A DNA stretch of 64,000 bases from Phycisphaerae bacterium (lineage in GTDB: Bacteria > Planctomycetota > Phycisphaerae > Phycisphaerales > Phycisphaeraceae): assembly GCA_030432595.1 (NCBI GenBank), contig JAUIGU010000013.1, forward strand, positions 1 to 64,000, given 5' to 3'. Positions 32,688 through 41,183 of this stretch are shown here, in pieces (the stretch's first letter is position 1; the number at the start of each line of letters is the position of its first letter). The notes under the pieces were generated by a model that saw only the letters and a program-made list of their open reading frames with translations, was not told where the DNA came from and made no database searches. A program made the translations under genes and the position numbers.

Positions 32688-33995
32688 ATGAGGAGTCCGA
32701 GTCGTTTGTCGCGTGGGGTCGTGGCGTGTTCGTTGCTGGCGTGTGGGGTATTCGCTTCGGGGCCGGCGTCGGCGACGAACCTCACCATCCTGCACACCTT
32801 CACCTCCGGCGCGACCGACGGCCATTCGCCGACCGGGCTGTTGTTGGACAATGGCGTGCTCTACGGCACCACGCGGCGCGGCGGCCTGCCCGACGCGGGC
32901 ACCGTCTACAAACTCAACGCCGACGGCACGGGGTTCGGCCTGCTCCACAGCTTCACCGGCGGCACCTTCACCGACGGGCAGAACCCGCGCGGCAACGTCA
33001 TCGTTGATAACCAGACGCTCTACGGCACGACCGGTTCGTTCGGCGGGAGTGTCTACAAGATCAACACCGACGGCACCGGGTTCGCCCAACTCCACCAGTT
33101 CAACTATCCCGGCACGCAGACCGATCCTCAAACCCCCGTCGTCGGCGTCACCCAGATCGGCAACACGCTCTACGGCACGACCGCTGACGGCGGCGCCAAC
33201 GCCGGGTCCGTCATCATCCCCAACCAGGCCGGCGGCGGCGGGACCGTTTTTCGCCTCGGGACTGACGGCACCGGGTTCACCGAACTCCACGGCTTTAACC
33301 CCACGACCGCCGACGGCCACACCCCCCGCACCGCGCTTACCACCGACGGCTCGACGCTCTACGGCATGACCCAAGGCGGCAACCCGATCTCACCCAACGC
33401 CGGCACGGTCTTCAAGATCAACGCCGACGGCACCGGCTTCAACACGCTCTTCGAGTTCGACAACACTTCCTCCATCCGACCCGACGGCGCGATCCCCGCC
33501 GAGAACCAACTGGTCCTGGTCAACAACCGCCTGTACGGCACGACCCAGACCGGCGGCTTCATCTCCGGTGTCGCCGCCAACCGGGGCGTTCTCTTCGCCA
33601 TCGACACCGACGGCAGCAACTTCGACGTGCTCCACACCTTCGGGGCCGGCCAGGACGGCATCTCCCCCATGGGTGCCCTGGCCCTGGACGGCAACACGCT
33701 CTACGGCGTCACGCTGGGCGGCGGCGACCACAGCCAGGGCACGATCTACCAGATCGACCTTGACGGCACCGGCTACCAGAAGATCCACGACTTCGCCGGC
33801 GGCGCCAACGACGGCGCCCGGCCCTTCCACGCGGGGCTCATCTACGACAGCGGCACGCTTTACGGCACGACCACGAGCGGGGGCCAGTTCGACATCGGCG
33901 TCGTCTACACCCTCAAAATCCCCGAACCCGCGGGCGGGACGGTCCTGCTGGGGATGGCTGGGCTGTGTGTCAGTCGTGTTCGCCGTCGGCGTTGA
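32688..33995 (+). CDS. PEP-CTERM protein with seven Gloeo/Verruco-type LYGTT repeats
   Basis: A signal peptide (residues 1-28, ending GPASATN) precedes seven copies of a roughly 50-residue repeat. Each has an L-Y-G-x-T core followed by a 'GTVxKLNxDGTGF xxLHxF' strand; the family is known as the Gloeo_Verruco (TIGR03803) repeat and is predicted to form a beta-propeller-like fold. The C-terminus IPEPAGGTVLLGMAGLCV ending in RRRR is a PEP-CTERM sorting signal, processed by an exosortase. The protein is therefore exported and probably anchored or released at the cell surface. It opens a run of nine secreted proteins. Confidence 0.92.
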   Translation: MRSPSRLSRGVVACSLLACGVFASGPASATNLTILHTFTSGATDGHSPTGLLLDNGVLYGTTRRGGLPDAGTVYKLNADGTGFGLLHSFTGGTFTDGQNPRGNVIVDNQTLYGTTGSFGGSVYKINTDGTGFAQLHQFNYPGTQTDPQTPVVGVTQIGNTLYGTTADGGANAGSVIIPNQAGGGGTVFRLGTDGTGFTELHGFNPTTADGHTPRTALTTDGSTLYGMTQGGNPISPNAGTVFKINADGTGFNTLFEFDNTSSIRPDGAIPAENQLVLVNNRLYGTTQTGGFISGVAANRGVLFAIDTDGSNFDVLHTFGAGQDGISPMGALALDGNTLYGVTLGGGDHSQGTIYQIDLDGTGYQKIHDFAGGANDGARPFHAGLIYDSGTLYGTTTSGGQFDIGVVYTLKIPEPAGGTVLLGMAGLCVSRVRRRR

Positions 33996-34075
33996 CGGGA
34001 TTGAGCGCGGCGTGGGTGCAACGGGCGGCGTGAAAGCTTCGCCAGCTTCACATCCGCGTGAGGCACGACGGTGAC

Positions 34076-34109
34076 GAAACCCCTGCGTTTGCGGTGTCTG
34101 CGGGGTTTC
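34076..34109 (+). terminator. hairpin after the LYGTT-repeat protein gene
   Basis: An eight-base perfect stem (GAAACCCC / GGGGTTTC) with an inner TGCG/TGCG-containing loop lies 81 bases after the stop. There is no T run, so intrinsic termination is uncertain; it may stabilise the message end. Confidence 0.4.
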
Positions 34110-34209
34110 CCGATGGTTTGTCGCACGGCACGCCGTTAGTATCCAAGCCGGCTCGGGATGATCCCGGGCCAGGTGCCCGCCGTCCGCGGCGACGAGGAGA
34201 CGAAAGAGG

Positions 34210-35388
34210 ATGAGCAAGGCGATGCGCACAACGGTGTCGGCGTGGGGGCTTGTCGCGTTAGCGGCGGCGCTGCTGATCGGCGTGTTCCCGGTCGGCGAGA
34301 CGTTCGCGGCCGAGGTGCGCTCGACGATCGTGGGCGTCGCGCGCAACGGCAGCTCGCAGGTCAACCTCGAACCCTTCGTCAATGAATTCACCGACCAGGT
34401 CGTCTCGCTCGACGAGACGTTTGAGTTCAACGGTCTGGACGGCTCGGGCGCCGACGCGACGATGAGCTTCAACGTCCAGGGCCAGGCCCAGTCCGACTTC
34501 GGCGTGCTGCGCGGCTCGCTGAACACGTCGATCAACAACGCCTTCTTCAACCCCGCCAACGACGCGTTCGACCCCGACACGTTCACCGGCACCCCCACGG
34601 CGCTGGGCGCGCAGACCAACGCGCGCTACCTCGACGAGATCGACGTCCAGGGCGACTCGCCCATCGACCACATCCGCCTCGAGCTGCGCATCACCGGCGA
34701 CGTCAGCGAGTCGCCCGGCGCTTACCCGTTCTCGTCGGGGTACATCAACCTCCGCCAGACCTTCGCGCCCAGCCCCAACGCGAACGTCACCGTGCCCGGC
34801 TCGCGCGTCGAGCTGTTCACCAACGGCCCGGTCGACCTCACGCTCACCTCCGACCCGTTCCCGCTCGTCGGCGAGACCTACAAGGTCGAGCTGATCCTCC
34901 AGCTCGTCAGCGACTGGATCATCGCCGGCAGCAGCGGGTCGCAGCTCCTGCCCGACGGCAGCAACGTGAGCAACGCGGCCGACCTGTTCAGCACGATCCA
35001 GATCACCGATGTGCTCGCCTTCAGCGACTCGGGCGCGCCGGTCAACATCACCTCCGCGATGGGCGCGTCCGGGGCGGACTACCTGACCATGGGCAACGCC
35101 CCGGCCGGCGACTACGACGACTCGGGGCAGGTCGAGCAGGGCGACCTGGACCTGGTGCTCCAGAACTGGGGCGCGGGCTTCGCGGGTGTGCCGGGCACAT
35201 GGGTCAACGAACGCCCGAACTCGGGGATCGTCGATCAGGCGGAGCTGGACGGTGTGTTGTTAAATTGGGGAAACACGTCGTCGCCGCGGTTTGACGGGTC
35301 GGCGGTGCCCGAGCCGGCGGCGTTGGGCGTGTGCGTGCTTTCGTGGTTCGTGGCGAATCGGCGTCGCGGGGTTGGTTCGTCGATCTGA
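34210..35388 (+). CDS. PEP-CTERM protein with dockerin-like module (392 aa)
   Basis: A signal peptide (about 1-33) is followed by a beta-rich domain of about 260 residues that I do not recognise. A dockerin-like pair of EF-hand half repeats follows at about 299-358: DYDDSGQVEQGDLDLVLQN and a second GIVDQAELDGVLLNWG. The first has the D-x-D-x-S-G calcium-loop pattern. The PEP-CTERM tail (VPEPAALGVCVLSWFVANRR) ends the protein. Dockerin-like modules bind cohesin-type partners in cellulosomes; no cohesin is visible in this window. The ATG at 34210 follows a GAGGAGACG. It is likely an extracellular matrix or degradative scaffold component. Confidence 0.88.
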   Translation: MSKAMRTTVSAWGLVALAAALLIGVFPVGETFAAEVRSTIVGVARNGSSQVNLEPFVNEFTDQVVSLDETFEFNGLDGSGADATMSFNVQGQAQSDFGVLRGSLNTSINNAFFNPANDAFDPDTFTGTPTALGAQTNARYLDEIDVQGDSPIDHIRLELRITGDVSESPGAYPFSSGYINLRQTFAPSPNANVTVPGSRVELFTNGPVDLTLTSDPFPLVGETYKVELILQLVSDWIIAGSSGSQLLPDGSNVSNAADLFSTIQITDVLAFSDSGAPVNITSAMGASGADYLTMGNAPAGDYDDSGQVEQGDLDLVLQNWGAGFAGVPGTWVNERPNSGIVDQAELDGVLLNWGNTSSPRFDGSAVPEPAALGVCVLSWFVANRRRGVGSSI

Positions 35389-35440
35389 TCGTGATACCCT
35401 TGGTCCTCGTGTTTCTGTATTGAGTTGGAGGCGAGTCGAG

Positions 35441-36370
35441 ATGAAGATTGCTGATTGCGTGGTTTTGGTGTTGGGTGCCGGTGCGGTGTCGTGCGTGACG
35501 ACGGCGCGGGCGGGGGATGTGTCCCCGACCGAGGTGGCGTTGACCACCACGTCCCCTGCTCAGTTGGGCACGGTCAATTTCGAAGACGACGCGCTGGTGG
35601 CCTACAACCCCGACACCGATGTCGCGTTGCAGATATTCGATCTCGCCGACGAGACCGGCATCATGCGCGACCTCGACGCGGTGCATGAGTTGCCCAACGG
35701 CAACCTCATCATCTCCACCCAGGCCGGCGGCACCGTGGGTGCGCTCGACTTCACCGAGTCCGACCTGCTTGAGATCGACCGCACGACCGGCGGCGCGACC
35801 ATGTTCCTCGACGCCAGCGCCGTGGGCCTGGAAGGCCTGAACAACACCGTGGCCAACATCGACGCGGTCTATGTGGACGGCGCCGGCGTGATCTACTTCT
35901 CGGTCGGCAGCGACGACGGCGCGTCGTTCCTGGGCGGAACCATCGACAACGCCGATGTCGTCGCTTACGACCCCACCGAAAACGACGCCGACCTCTTCTT
36001 CAACGGCTCGCTCATCGACGGCAACGGCGGCGACCCCGACGTCCAGGCCTTCACCATCCTCGACGACGGCGCGATCCTGCTCGCCGCGATCAACACCGCC
36101 GGCGGCGCGGACCTCATGACCCTCGCCGGCCAGGAGTTCACCCGCGACGACCTCGTGCGCTTCGAGCCGTTCATCGTCGACGTGATCGTCGGCACCGGCG
36201 TCCCGGTGGGCAACGCGTCGCTGTTCCTCGAAGGCGTCAACGAGTTCTCCGCGCCCGGGGAGATCATCGACGGCGTCACCGTCGGCGTCGTGCCCGAGCC
36301 GGCGGCCGCGGCGCTGCTGGGCCTCGGTGGGCTTGTGTGGTCGGCGCGTCGGTCTCGGGTGGTGCGCTGA
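35441..36370 (+). CDS. PEP-CTERM beta-propeller-like secreted protein (309 aa)
   Basis: A signal peptide (about 1-24, ending ARAGDV) precedes a repetitive beta-rich domain. Strands such as DVALQIFDLADETGIMRDLD and NLIISTQAGGTVGALDF, and repeated 'DLLEIDRTTG / VVAYDPTE' turns, suggest a six- or seven-bladed propeller. The PEP-CTERM tail is VVPEPAAAALLGLGGLVW followed by Arg residues. No catalytic residues are recognised. A GTTGGAGGCGAG before the ATG is a good ribosome binding region. It is one of several unrelated secreted proteins sharing the same sorting signal. Confidence 0.85.
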   Translation: MKIADCVVLVLGAGAVSCVTTARAGDVSPTEVALTTTSPAQLGTVNFEDDALVAYNPDTDVALQIFDLADETGIMRDLDAVHELPNGNLIISTQAGGTVGALDFTESDLLEIDRTTGGATMFLDASAVGLEGLNNTVANIDAVYVDGAGVIYFSVGSDDGASFLGGTIDNADVVAYDPTENDADLFFNGSLIDGNGGDPDVQAFTILDDGAILLAAINTAGGADLMTLAGQEFTRDDLVRFEPFIVDVIVGTGVPVGNASLFLEGVNEFSAPGEIIDGVTVGVVPEPAAAALLGLGGLVWSARRSRVVR

Positions 36371-36410
36371 GGAACCGCTGCGAACTCGTTCATCCCGTTG
36401 GGCTGCCGCC

Positions 36411-37175
36411 ATGCTCAGTCGCCTCGTGTCCATCCTCCTTGGTGTCGCGACGCTGGCGGTTTCGGCGTCGGTTCACGCCAGCATCGTGACCTACAGCGGC
36501 ACCGTCGTCGGCACACCCCCGCCCGGCGGCCCGGAGGTCGGCGACCCAGTGGTCGGGTTCATCGAGGTGGCGCCCGATCTGGAGCCCGGCATGACCAACG
36601 TCGGGCTGGACCTGATCGCGTGGAGCCTCGTCATCGACGGCACGCCCGTCGCCGGCAACGGCACGTTCCAGGGCGGGTCCACCAACGCCGGCGGCCCCGT
36701 CCTCACCCTCGACGCCAACGGTGACCTCATCGGCGGCGGCGGCGCGTTCAGCACCGGAAGCCCCTCATCGATCGCGACCTTCAGCTTCCCGGGGATCAAC
36801 CTCGGCGGCGGCGCCATCAGCGGCAACGCCGGCGTCAACGGCATCAGCACCACCGGCCAGTACGGCTTCTCAACCGCCGCGCAGACCGCCGGCGACTACG
36901 ACGACTCCGGCCAAGTCGAGCAGGGCGACCTGGACCTGGTGCTCCAGAACTGGGGCGCGGGCTTCGCGGGGCTGCCCGCCGCGTGGATCAACCAGCGCCC
37001 GACCACGGGCATCGTCGATCAGGCCGAACTCGACGGCGTGCTGCTCAACTGGGGCGACACCACGGCCCCGCGAGCGAGCGCCGCGGCCGTTCCCGAACCG
37101 TCGGCCTTCGTCGGACTTGGACTCGTCGGCCTGGCTCGGTGCCGGCGGTGCCGCCGCGTTCGCCTCCCCGCTTAA
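36411..37175 (+). CDS. PEP-CTERM protein with dockerin-like module (254 aa)
   Basis: A signal peptide (1-24) is followed by a small beta domain, in which GNGTFQGGSTNAGGPVLTLD resembles choice-of-anchor/lectin-like folds. A dockerin-like module then follows at about 161-222. Its DNA and protein sequence is nearly identical to that of the gene at 34210 (DYDDSGQVEQGDLDLVL; IVDQAELDGVLLNWG), so it is a recent duplication of the module. It ends in a PEP-CTERM tail (AAAVPEPSAFVGLGLVGLA, then basic residues). Function beyond surface association is unknown. Confidence 0.85.
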   Translation: MLSRLVSILLGVATLAVSASVHASIVTYSGTVVGTPPPGGPEVGDPVVGFIEVAPDLEPGMTNVGLDLIAWSLVIDGTPVAGNGTFQGGSTNAGGPVLTLDANGDLIGGGGAFSTGSPSSIATFSFPGINLGGGAISGNAGVNGISTTGQYGFSTAAQTAGDYDDSGQVEQGDLDLVLQNWGAGFAGLPAAWINQRPTTGIVDQAELDGVLLNWGDTTAPRASAAAVPEPSAFVGLGLVGLARCRRCRRVRLPA

Positions 37176-37348
37176 AGCCTGCCCACGCCGGCCGCACCCG
37201 GCTTTTTCGCGTTTATCGTGTTAATTACGCGGGAAACGCTCGGATTTGGCGGTGGGAAGGGTTATCCTAGTCGCAGTGGGTGAATCCCCGACTTCCGGCA
37301 GCGTGCAGCGGGCCGGACTGTGGTTTTCATCTCTCCCGGAGGTTCCCC

Positions 37349-38293
37349 ATGTTGCATGCCCCGCGTCCGCGCTTGTCGGCCTTCCTGTCCGCCTCCTCCG
37401 CCGCCGCGGCGTTGTCGGCCTGCACCCTGCCCGCGACCGCCCAGGTCAGCGCGTTCGACATCACATCAACGGCCGGGCAACTCAGCGACGGCACGAACGT
37501 GGTCGCGAACGTGCTGAGCCTGGACTTCACCGGCCAATACACCGGCTCGCTCATGCTGGTCGAACTGACGCAAGGCGCGATCATCAACGTCACGGCGTTC
37601 GGGGCGGACAGCAACTTCGCGCCGCACGAGGGCCTGGTCGGCATCGAGCCGGACCTCGCCTTCGACACGTTCCTCGCCCAGGGCGGCACGCGCGCCCAGG
37701 ACAACATCGGCGGCGACCCGCAGATGGGCGGCGGCGCGGTCACCATCGACCCCACCGAGGTCGCGGCCGTCTGGAACGACCCCGTCAAGATCAGCCAGGC
37801 GTGGAACCCCGGGGCCGGCAACGTCATCGCCGACATGACCGATTTCGCCGTCGCCCAACTCGCGTTCACCGACGACGCCGTCGGCCGCATCACCTACAAG
37901 GCCGGCGCCAACGGCAGCCTGTTCATCACGCAGACCAGCCAGTTCGGCGGGGCCGAGGTCTATCAGATCCTCAACGGCCGCGTCGTCACCACCCTGCCCG
38001 GCGACTACGACAGCAACGGGCACGTCGGCCAGGGCGACCTGGACTTCATCCTCCAGAACTGGGGCCGCGACATCGCCAGTGAAGGCGTGCCCGACGGCTG
38101 GGTGCAGGGCCTGCCCACCGGAGTCGTGAGCCAGGACGAACTCGACCCCATCCTGTCCAACTGGGGCGCAAACATCGAAGGCGATCTGTACGCCCTTGGC
38201 CCCAACGCCGCCGCGCTGCCCGAACCCGCGTCCCTCGCGCTCACCGCCGCGTTCGGCCTCGCGCTGACCACGCTCCGCCGCCGCGCCCGCTGA
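37349..38293 (+). CDS. tandem-family secreted protein 1 with dockerin-like module and PEP-CTERM
   Basis: This is the first and longest (314 aa) of five tandem paralogues. A signal peptide ends at TAQVSAF. The family domain follows (about residues 30-205): LSLDFTGQYTGSLMLVEL, PDLAFDTFLAQGG, MGGGAVTIDPTEVAAVWND and KISQAWNPGAGN. Unlike the other four it then carries a dockerin-like module (DYDSNGHVGQGDLDFILQNW and DELDPILSNWG). A LPEPASLALTAAFGLAL tail ending in Arg-rich residues is the PEP-CTERM signal. The intact module suggests it is closest to the ancestral form, and the others lost the module. Function is unknown. Confidence 0.87.
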   Translation: MLHAPRPRLSAFLSASSAAAALSACTLPATAQVSAFDITSTAGQLSDGTNVVANVLSLDFTGQYTGSLMLVELTQGAIINVTAFGADSNFAPHEGLVGIEPDLAFDTFLAQGGTRAQDNIGGDPQMGGGAVTIDPTEVAAVWNDPVKISQAWNPGAGNVIADMTDFAVAQLAFTDDAVGRITYKAGANGSLFITQTSQFGGAEVYQILNGRVVTTLPGDYDSNGHVGQGDLDFILQNWGRDIASEGVPDGWVQGLPTGVVSQDELDPILSNWGANIEGDLYALGPNAAALPEPASLALTAAFGLALTTLRRRAR

Positions 38294-38365
38294 CACATCC
38301 CACCGAGTTCTGTGTTTGAAACTTATTTACCTGTACACCTTTTCGCCTATGCCAGAGGAGAAATC

Positions 38366-39061
38366 ATGAAACCCGCCCGATCCGTTTCGCGTCTCGCCTG
38401 CCCCTGCGTCTTGTCCGCCCTCGCCGCCGCCGGCCTCGTCGTCGCCACCCCGGCCGCGGCGCAGGTCACCGACATCGACGTCACCTCGACATCCGCCCAA
38501 CTGGCCGACGGCACCAGCGTCGTCGTCAACCAGTTCTCCATCGACTTCACCGGCCAATACACCGGCTCGCAACTGCTGGTCGTGCTCGACACGGGGACGA
38601 TCTTCAACACCGACCTCTTCGGGGCCGACCAGGATGTCGCCCCCAATCAGGGCGCGATCGACAATGTCAACCCCGACCTCGCGTTCGACACGTTCCTGGC
38701 CCAGGGCGGGTTCCGCAACACCGACACCATCGGCGGCAACCCGGCGCTCGGCGGCGGGGCCGTCAACCTTGACGCCACCGAAACCTCGGCCGTGTTCAAC
38801 GACGCCACGAAGATCAGCCAGTCCTGGAACCCCGCGGCCGGGCAGTTCATCCTCGACCAGACCGACTTCGGCGTGTTCCAGCTGACCCTCACCGCCGACG
38901 CCCAAGGCACGTTCCAGTACTTCGCCTCGGCCAACGGGCAGTTCTACACCACCCCGGCCGGCTGGAACATCATCTCCGGCCAGATCATCCCCGAGCCGGC
39001 CACCGCGGCGCTGTTGGGTGGCGCGGCGCTCGGGCTGCTGGCGCGCCGCCGGCCGGGATAA
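38366..39061 (+). CDS. tandem-family secreted PEP-CTERM protein 2
   Basis: This 231-residue paralogue has a signal peptide (about 1-32) ending AAAQVTDID. The family domain contains FTGQYTGSQLLVVLDTGTIF, PDLAFDTFLAQGG, LGGGAVNLDATETSAVFND and SWNPAAGQFILDQTDFGVF. There is no dockerin-like module; the domain passes directly into IIPEPATAALLGGAALGLL and a short Arg tail. An AGAGGAG precedes the ATG. The conserved Thr/Tyr-Gly-Ser and DQT segments probably define a beta-sandwich. Thirty bases separate it from the next paralogue. Confidence 0.85.
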   Translation: MKPARSVSRLACPCVLSALAAAGLVVATPAAAQVTDIDVTSTSAQLADGTSVVVNQFSIDFTGQYTGSQLLVVLDTGTIFNTDLFGADQDVAPNQGAIDNVNPDLAFDTFLAQGGFRNTDTIGGNPALGGGAVNLDATETSAVFNDATKISQSWNPAAGQFILDQTDFGVFQLTLTADAQGTFQYFASANGQFYTTPAGWNIISGQIIPEPATAALLGGAALGLLARRRPG

Positions 39062-39091
39062 GCCTTGCGCCGCTACTCCGGAGCGTTCACC

Positions 39092-39790
39092 ATGCGGTCT
39101 CCTCTGATTCGCGCCCTTCCCCTCGCGTTCGTCGCCGCGTCGATCTGTCCCATCGCCCACGCGCAGGTCACCAACTTCCGTGTGGACACTCGGATCGGCC
39201 AGCTCTCCGACGGCAGCACCGACATCGTCGCCAACGCGCTGGCCATCGACTTCGATGGGCAATACACCGGTTCACAGCTGCTGGTGGAGTTGACGCAGGG
39301 CGAGATCGTCAATCTCCAGAGTTTCGGCGTTCATAACAACTACTCCCCCGTGCCCTGCGCTGTGTGTGGTTTATTCGATTTCGACTTCGAACTTGACACG
39401 TTCCTCGCCCAGGGCGGCCTGCGTGCTTCCGACACCATCGGCGGCAACCCCGCATTCGGCGGCGGCGCCGTGAACCTCGACCCCACCGAGGTCTCGGCCG
39501 TCTGGAACGACCCCGTGAAGATCAGCCAGGCGTACAACCCCGCCGCCGGGCAGTCCATCCTCGACCAGACCCAGTTCGTCGTCGCCCAGCTCTCGTTCAC
39601 CCCCGACGCCCAAGGCACCTTCGCCTACTTCGCCTCCGCCAACGGCGAGTTTTTCTACACCCGCGACGGCAACGCCATGGGCGGCACCGACCAGTACCGC
39701 ATCGTTAACGGCCGCATCGTCCCCGAACCAGCGGCGCTGGCGGTGTTGTTGCCGGGCGTCGCGCTCATGAATCGGAGAAACATGGGATGA
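39092..39790 (+). CDS. tandem-family secreted PEP-CTERM protein 3
   Basis: Signal peptide (1-24, ICPIAHAQVTNF), then the family domain: FDGQYTGSQLLVELTQGEI, a longer loop with cysteines (PCAVCGLFDF), the LDTFLAQGGLR block, FGGGAVNLDPTEVSAVWND and NPAAGQSILDQTQFVVAQL. It ends with VPEPAALAVLLPGVALMN and basic residues. The extra cysteine pair near residue 90 is not seen in the other copies and could form a disulfide. The stop overlaps the next ATG (ATGA), so copies 3, 4 and 5 are translationally coupled. The last 200 bases before the tail are nearly identical to copy 4. Confidence 0.86.
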   Translation: MRSPLIRALPLAFVAASICPIAHAQVTNFRVDTRIGQLSDGSTDIVANALAIDFDGQYTGSQLLVELTQGEIVNLQSFGVHNNYSPVPCAVCGLFDFDFELDTFLAQGGLRASDTIGGNPAFGGGAVNLDPTEVSAVWNDPVKISQAYNPAAGQSILDQTQFVVAQLSFTPDAQGTFAYFASANGEFFYTRDGNAMGGTDQYRIVNGRIVPEPAALAVLLPGVALMNRRNMG

Positions 39791-40488
39791 AACGCACGAC
39801 GTCCCTATTGACGTTGATCGTCGCCGCGTCGATCTGTCCCCTCGCCCACGCGCAGGTCACCGACTTCCGTGTCGCGGTTACTCCCGATCAGCTCCACGAC
39901 GGCACCGAAGTCGTCGTGAACGTGATGGAGATCGACTTCCTCGGCCAGTACACCGGCTCGCAGATCCTCGTCGAGCTCGACAGCGGGTCGGTCTACAACC
40001 ACATCGACTTCCTTGGCCGGCCGAACAACTTTGTGCCGCCTCCACCGAGCCCACTCGAACTACTTCCATCCAGCTTTTACGACATCTACCTCGACACATT
40101 CTTGGCGCAGGGCAGCCTTCGCCAGTCCGACAACATCGGTGGCGAACCAGCATTCGGCGGCGGCGCCGTGAACCTCGACCCCACCAAGGTCTCGGCAGTC
40201 TGGAACGACCCCGTGAAGATCAGCCAGGCGTACAACCCCGCCGCCGGGCAGTCCATCCTCGACCAGACCCAGTTCGTCGTCGCCCAGCTCTCCTTCACGC
40301 CCGACGCCCAGGGCACCTTCGCCTACTTCGCCTCGGCCAACAGCGAGTTCTTCTTCACCCGCGAAGGCAACACGATCGGCGGCGCCGACCAGTACCGCAT
40401 CGTCAACGGCCGCATCGTCCCCGAACCCGCGGCGCTGGCGGTGTTGTTGCCGGGGGTCGCGCTTCTTCATCGAGGAGAGAAGGCATGA
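39787..40488 (+). CDS. tandem-family secreted PEP-CTERM protein 4
   Basis: Signal peptide (1-22, SICPLAHAQVTD). The family domain follows with FLGQYTGSQILVELDSGSV, a proline-rich loop (FVPPPPSPLELLP), LDTFLAQGSLRQSDNIGG, FGGGAVNLDPTKVSAVWND and NPAAGQSILDQTQFVVAQL. It ends VPEPAALAVLLPGVALLH plus RGEK. DNA from about 40151 to 40350 is almost identical to 39441-39640 in copy 3, which means recent duplication or gene conversion, while the first halves differ. ATGA overlaps at both ends. Confidence 0.86.
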   Translation: MKRTTSLLTLIVAASICPLAHAQVTDFRVAVTPDQLHDGTEVVVNVMEIDFLGQYTGSQILVELDSGSVYNHIDFLGRPNNFVPPPPSPLELLPSSFYDIYLDTFLAQGSLRQSDNIGGEPAFGGGAVNLDPTKVSAVWNDPVKISQAYNPAAGQSILDQTQFVVAQLSFTPDAQGTFAYFASANSEFFFTREGNTIGGADQYRIVNGRIVPEPAALAVLLPGVALLHRGEKA

Positions 40489-41183
40489 GACGCTCATGCG
40501 TGTTGTTGTCTTTGTTCGTGTCGGTCGTTCTGGCGAGCCCGCGCGCCGCCGCCCAGGTCACCGACCTGCACGTCTGCCAGTTCTTCGGCACGCTTTCCGA
40601 CGGCACCGACGTGGTCTCGAACGTGCTGTCCATCGATTTCACAGGCCAGTACACCGGGTCGCAGATCCTCGTCGAACTCGACACCGGGTCGGTCGTCAAC
40701 GTCGATTTTTTCGGCGGCGCGAACAACGTGGCACCCACCCAAGCCGCGGTGGGCTTCGTGCCCGACCTCGCTTTCGACACCTTCGTCGCTCAGGGCGGCC
40801 TCCGGGCCGAGAACAACGTGGGCGGACAACCCGCGTTCGGCGGCGGTGCCGTCAACCTCGACCCCACCGAGGTCTCGGCGGTCTTCGACAGCGACACCAA
40901 GATCAGCCAGGCCTACAACCCCGCGCCCGGGCAGTTCATTTTTGATCAGACGCAGTTCGTCGTCGCCCAGATCACCTTCACGGCCGACGCGAACGGCACG
41001 ATGAAATACTTCGCCTCGGCCAACGGCGAGTTCTTCGTCGAAGACTCGCTCACCATCATCAACGGCCGCTGGCCCCTCTCGCCCGGCCCGCACGACGACT
41101 GCATCCCCGAACCCACGGCGGCGGCAACATTGCTGGCGGGCGCGTTGGCGTGGCGGCGTGAACGAAACCGACGCACACGTTGA
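40485..41183 (+). CDS. tandem-family secreted PEP-CTERM protein 5
   Basis: Signal peptide (1-23, SPRAAAQVTD), then the family domain: FTGQYTGSQILVELDTGSV, PDLAFDTFVAQGGLRAENN, FGGGAVNLDPTEVSAVFDS and NPAPGQFIFDQTQFVVAQI. A single cysteine near residue 28 and another near 210 (HDDCIPEPT) set it apart from the other copies. The PEP-CTERM tail is CIPEPTAAATLLAGALAW followed by RRERNRR. It is more diverged from copies 3 and 4 than those are from each other. It ends the PEP-CTERM cluster; no terminator hairpin is obvious after it. Confidence 0.86.
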   Translation: MRRSCVLLSLFVSVVLASPRAAAQVTDLHVCQFFGTLSDGTDVVSNVLSIDFTGQYTGSQILVELDTGSVVNVDFFGGANNVAPTQAAVGFVPDLAFDTFVAQGGLRAENNVGGQPAFGGGAVNLDPTEVSAVFDSDTKISQAYNPAPGQFIFDQTQFVVAQITFTADANGTMKYFASANGEFFVEDSLTIINGRWPLSPGPHDDCIPEPTAAATLLAGALAWRRERNRRTR

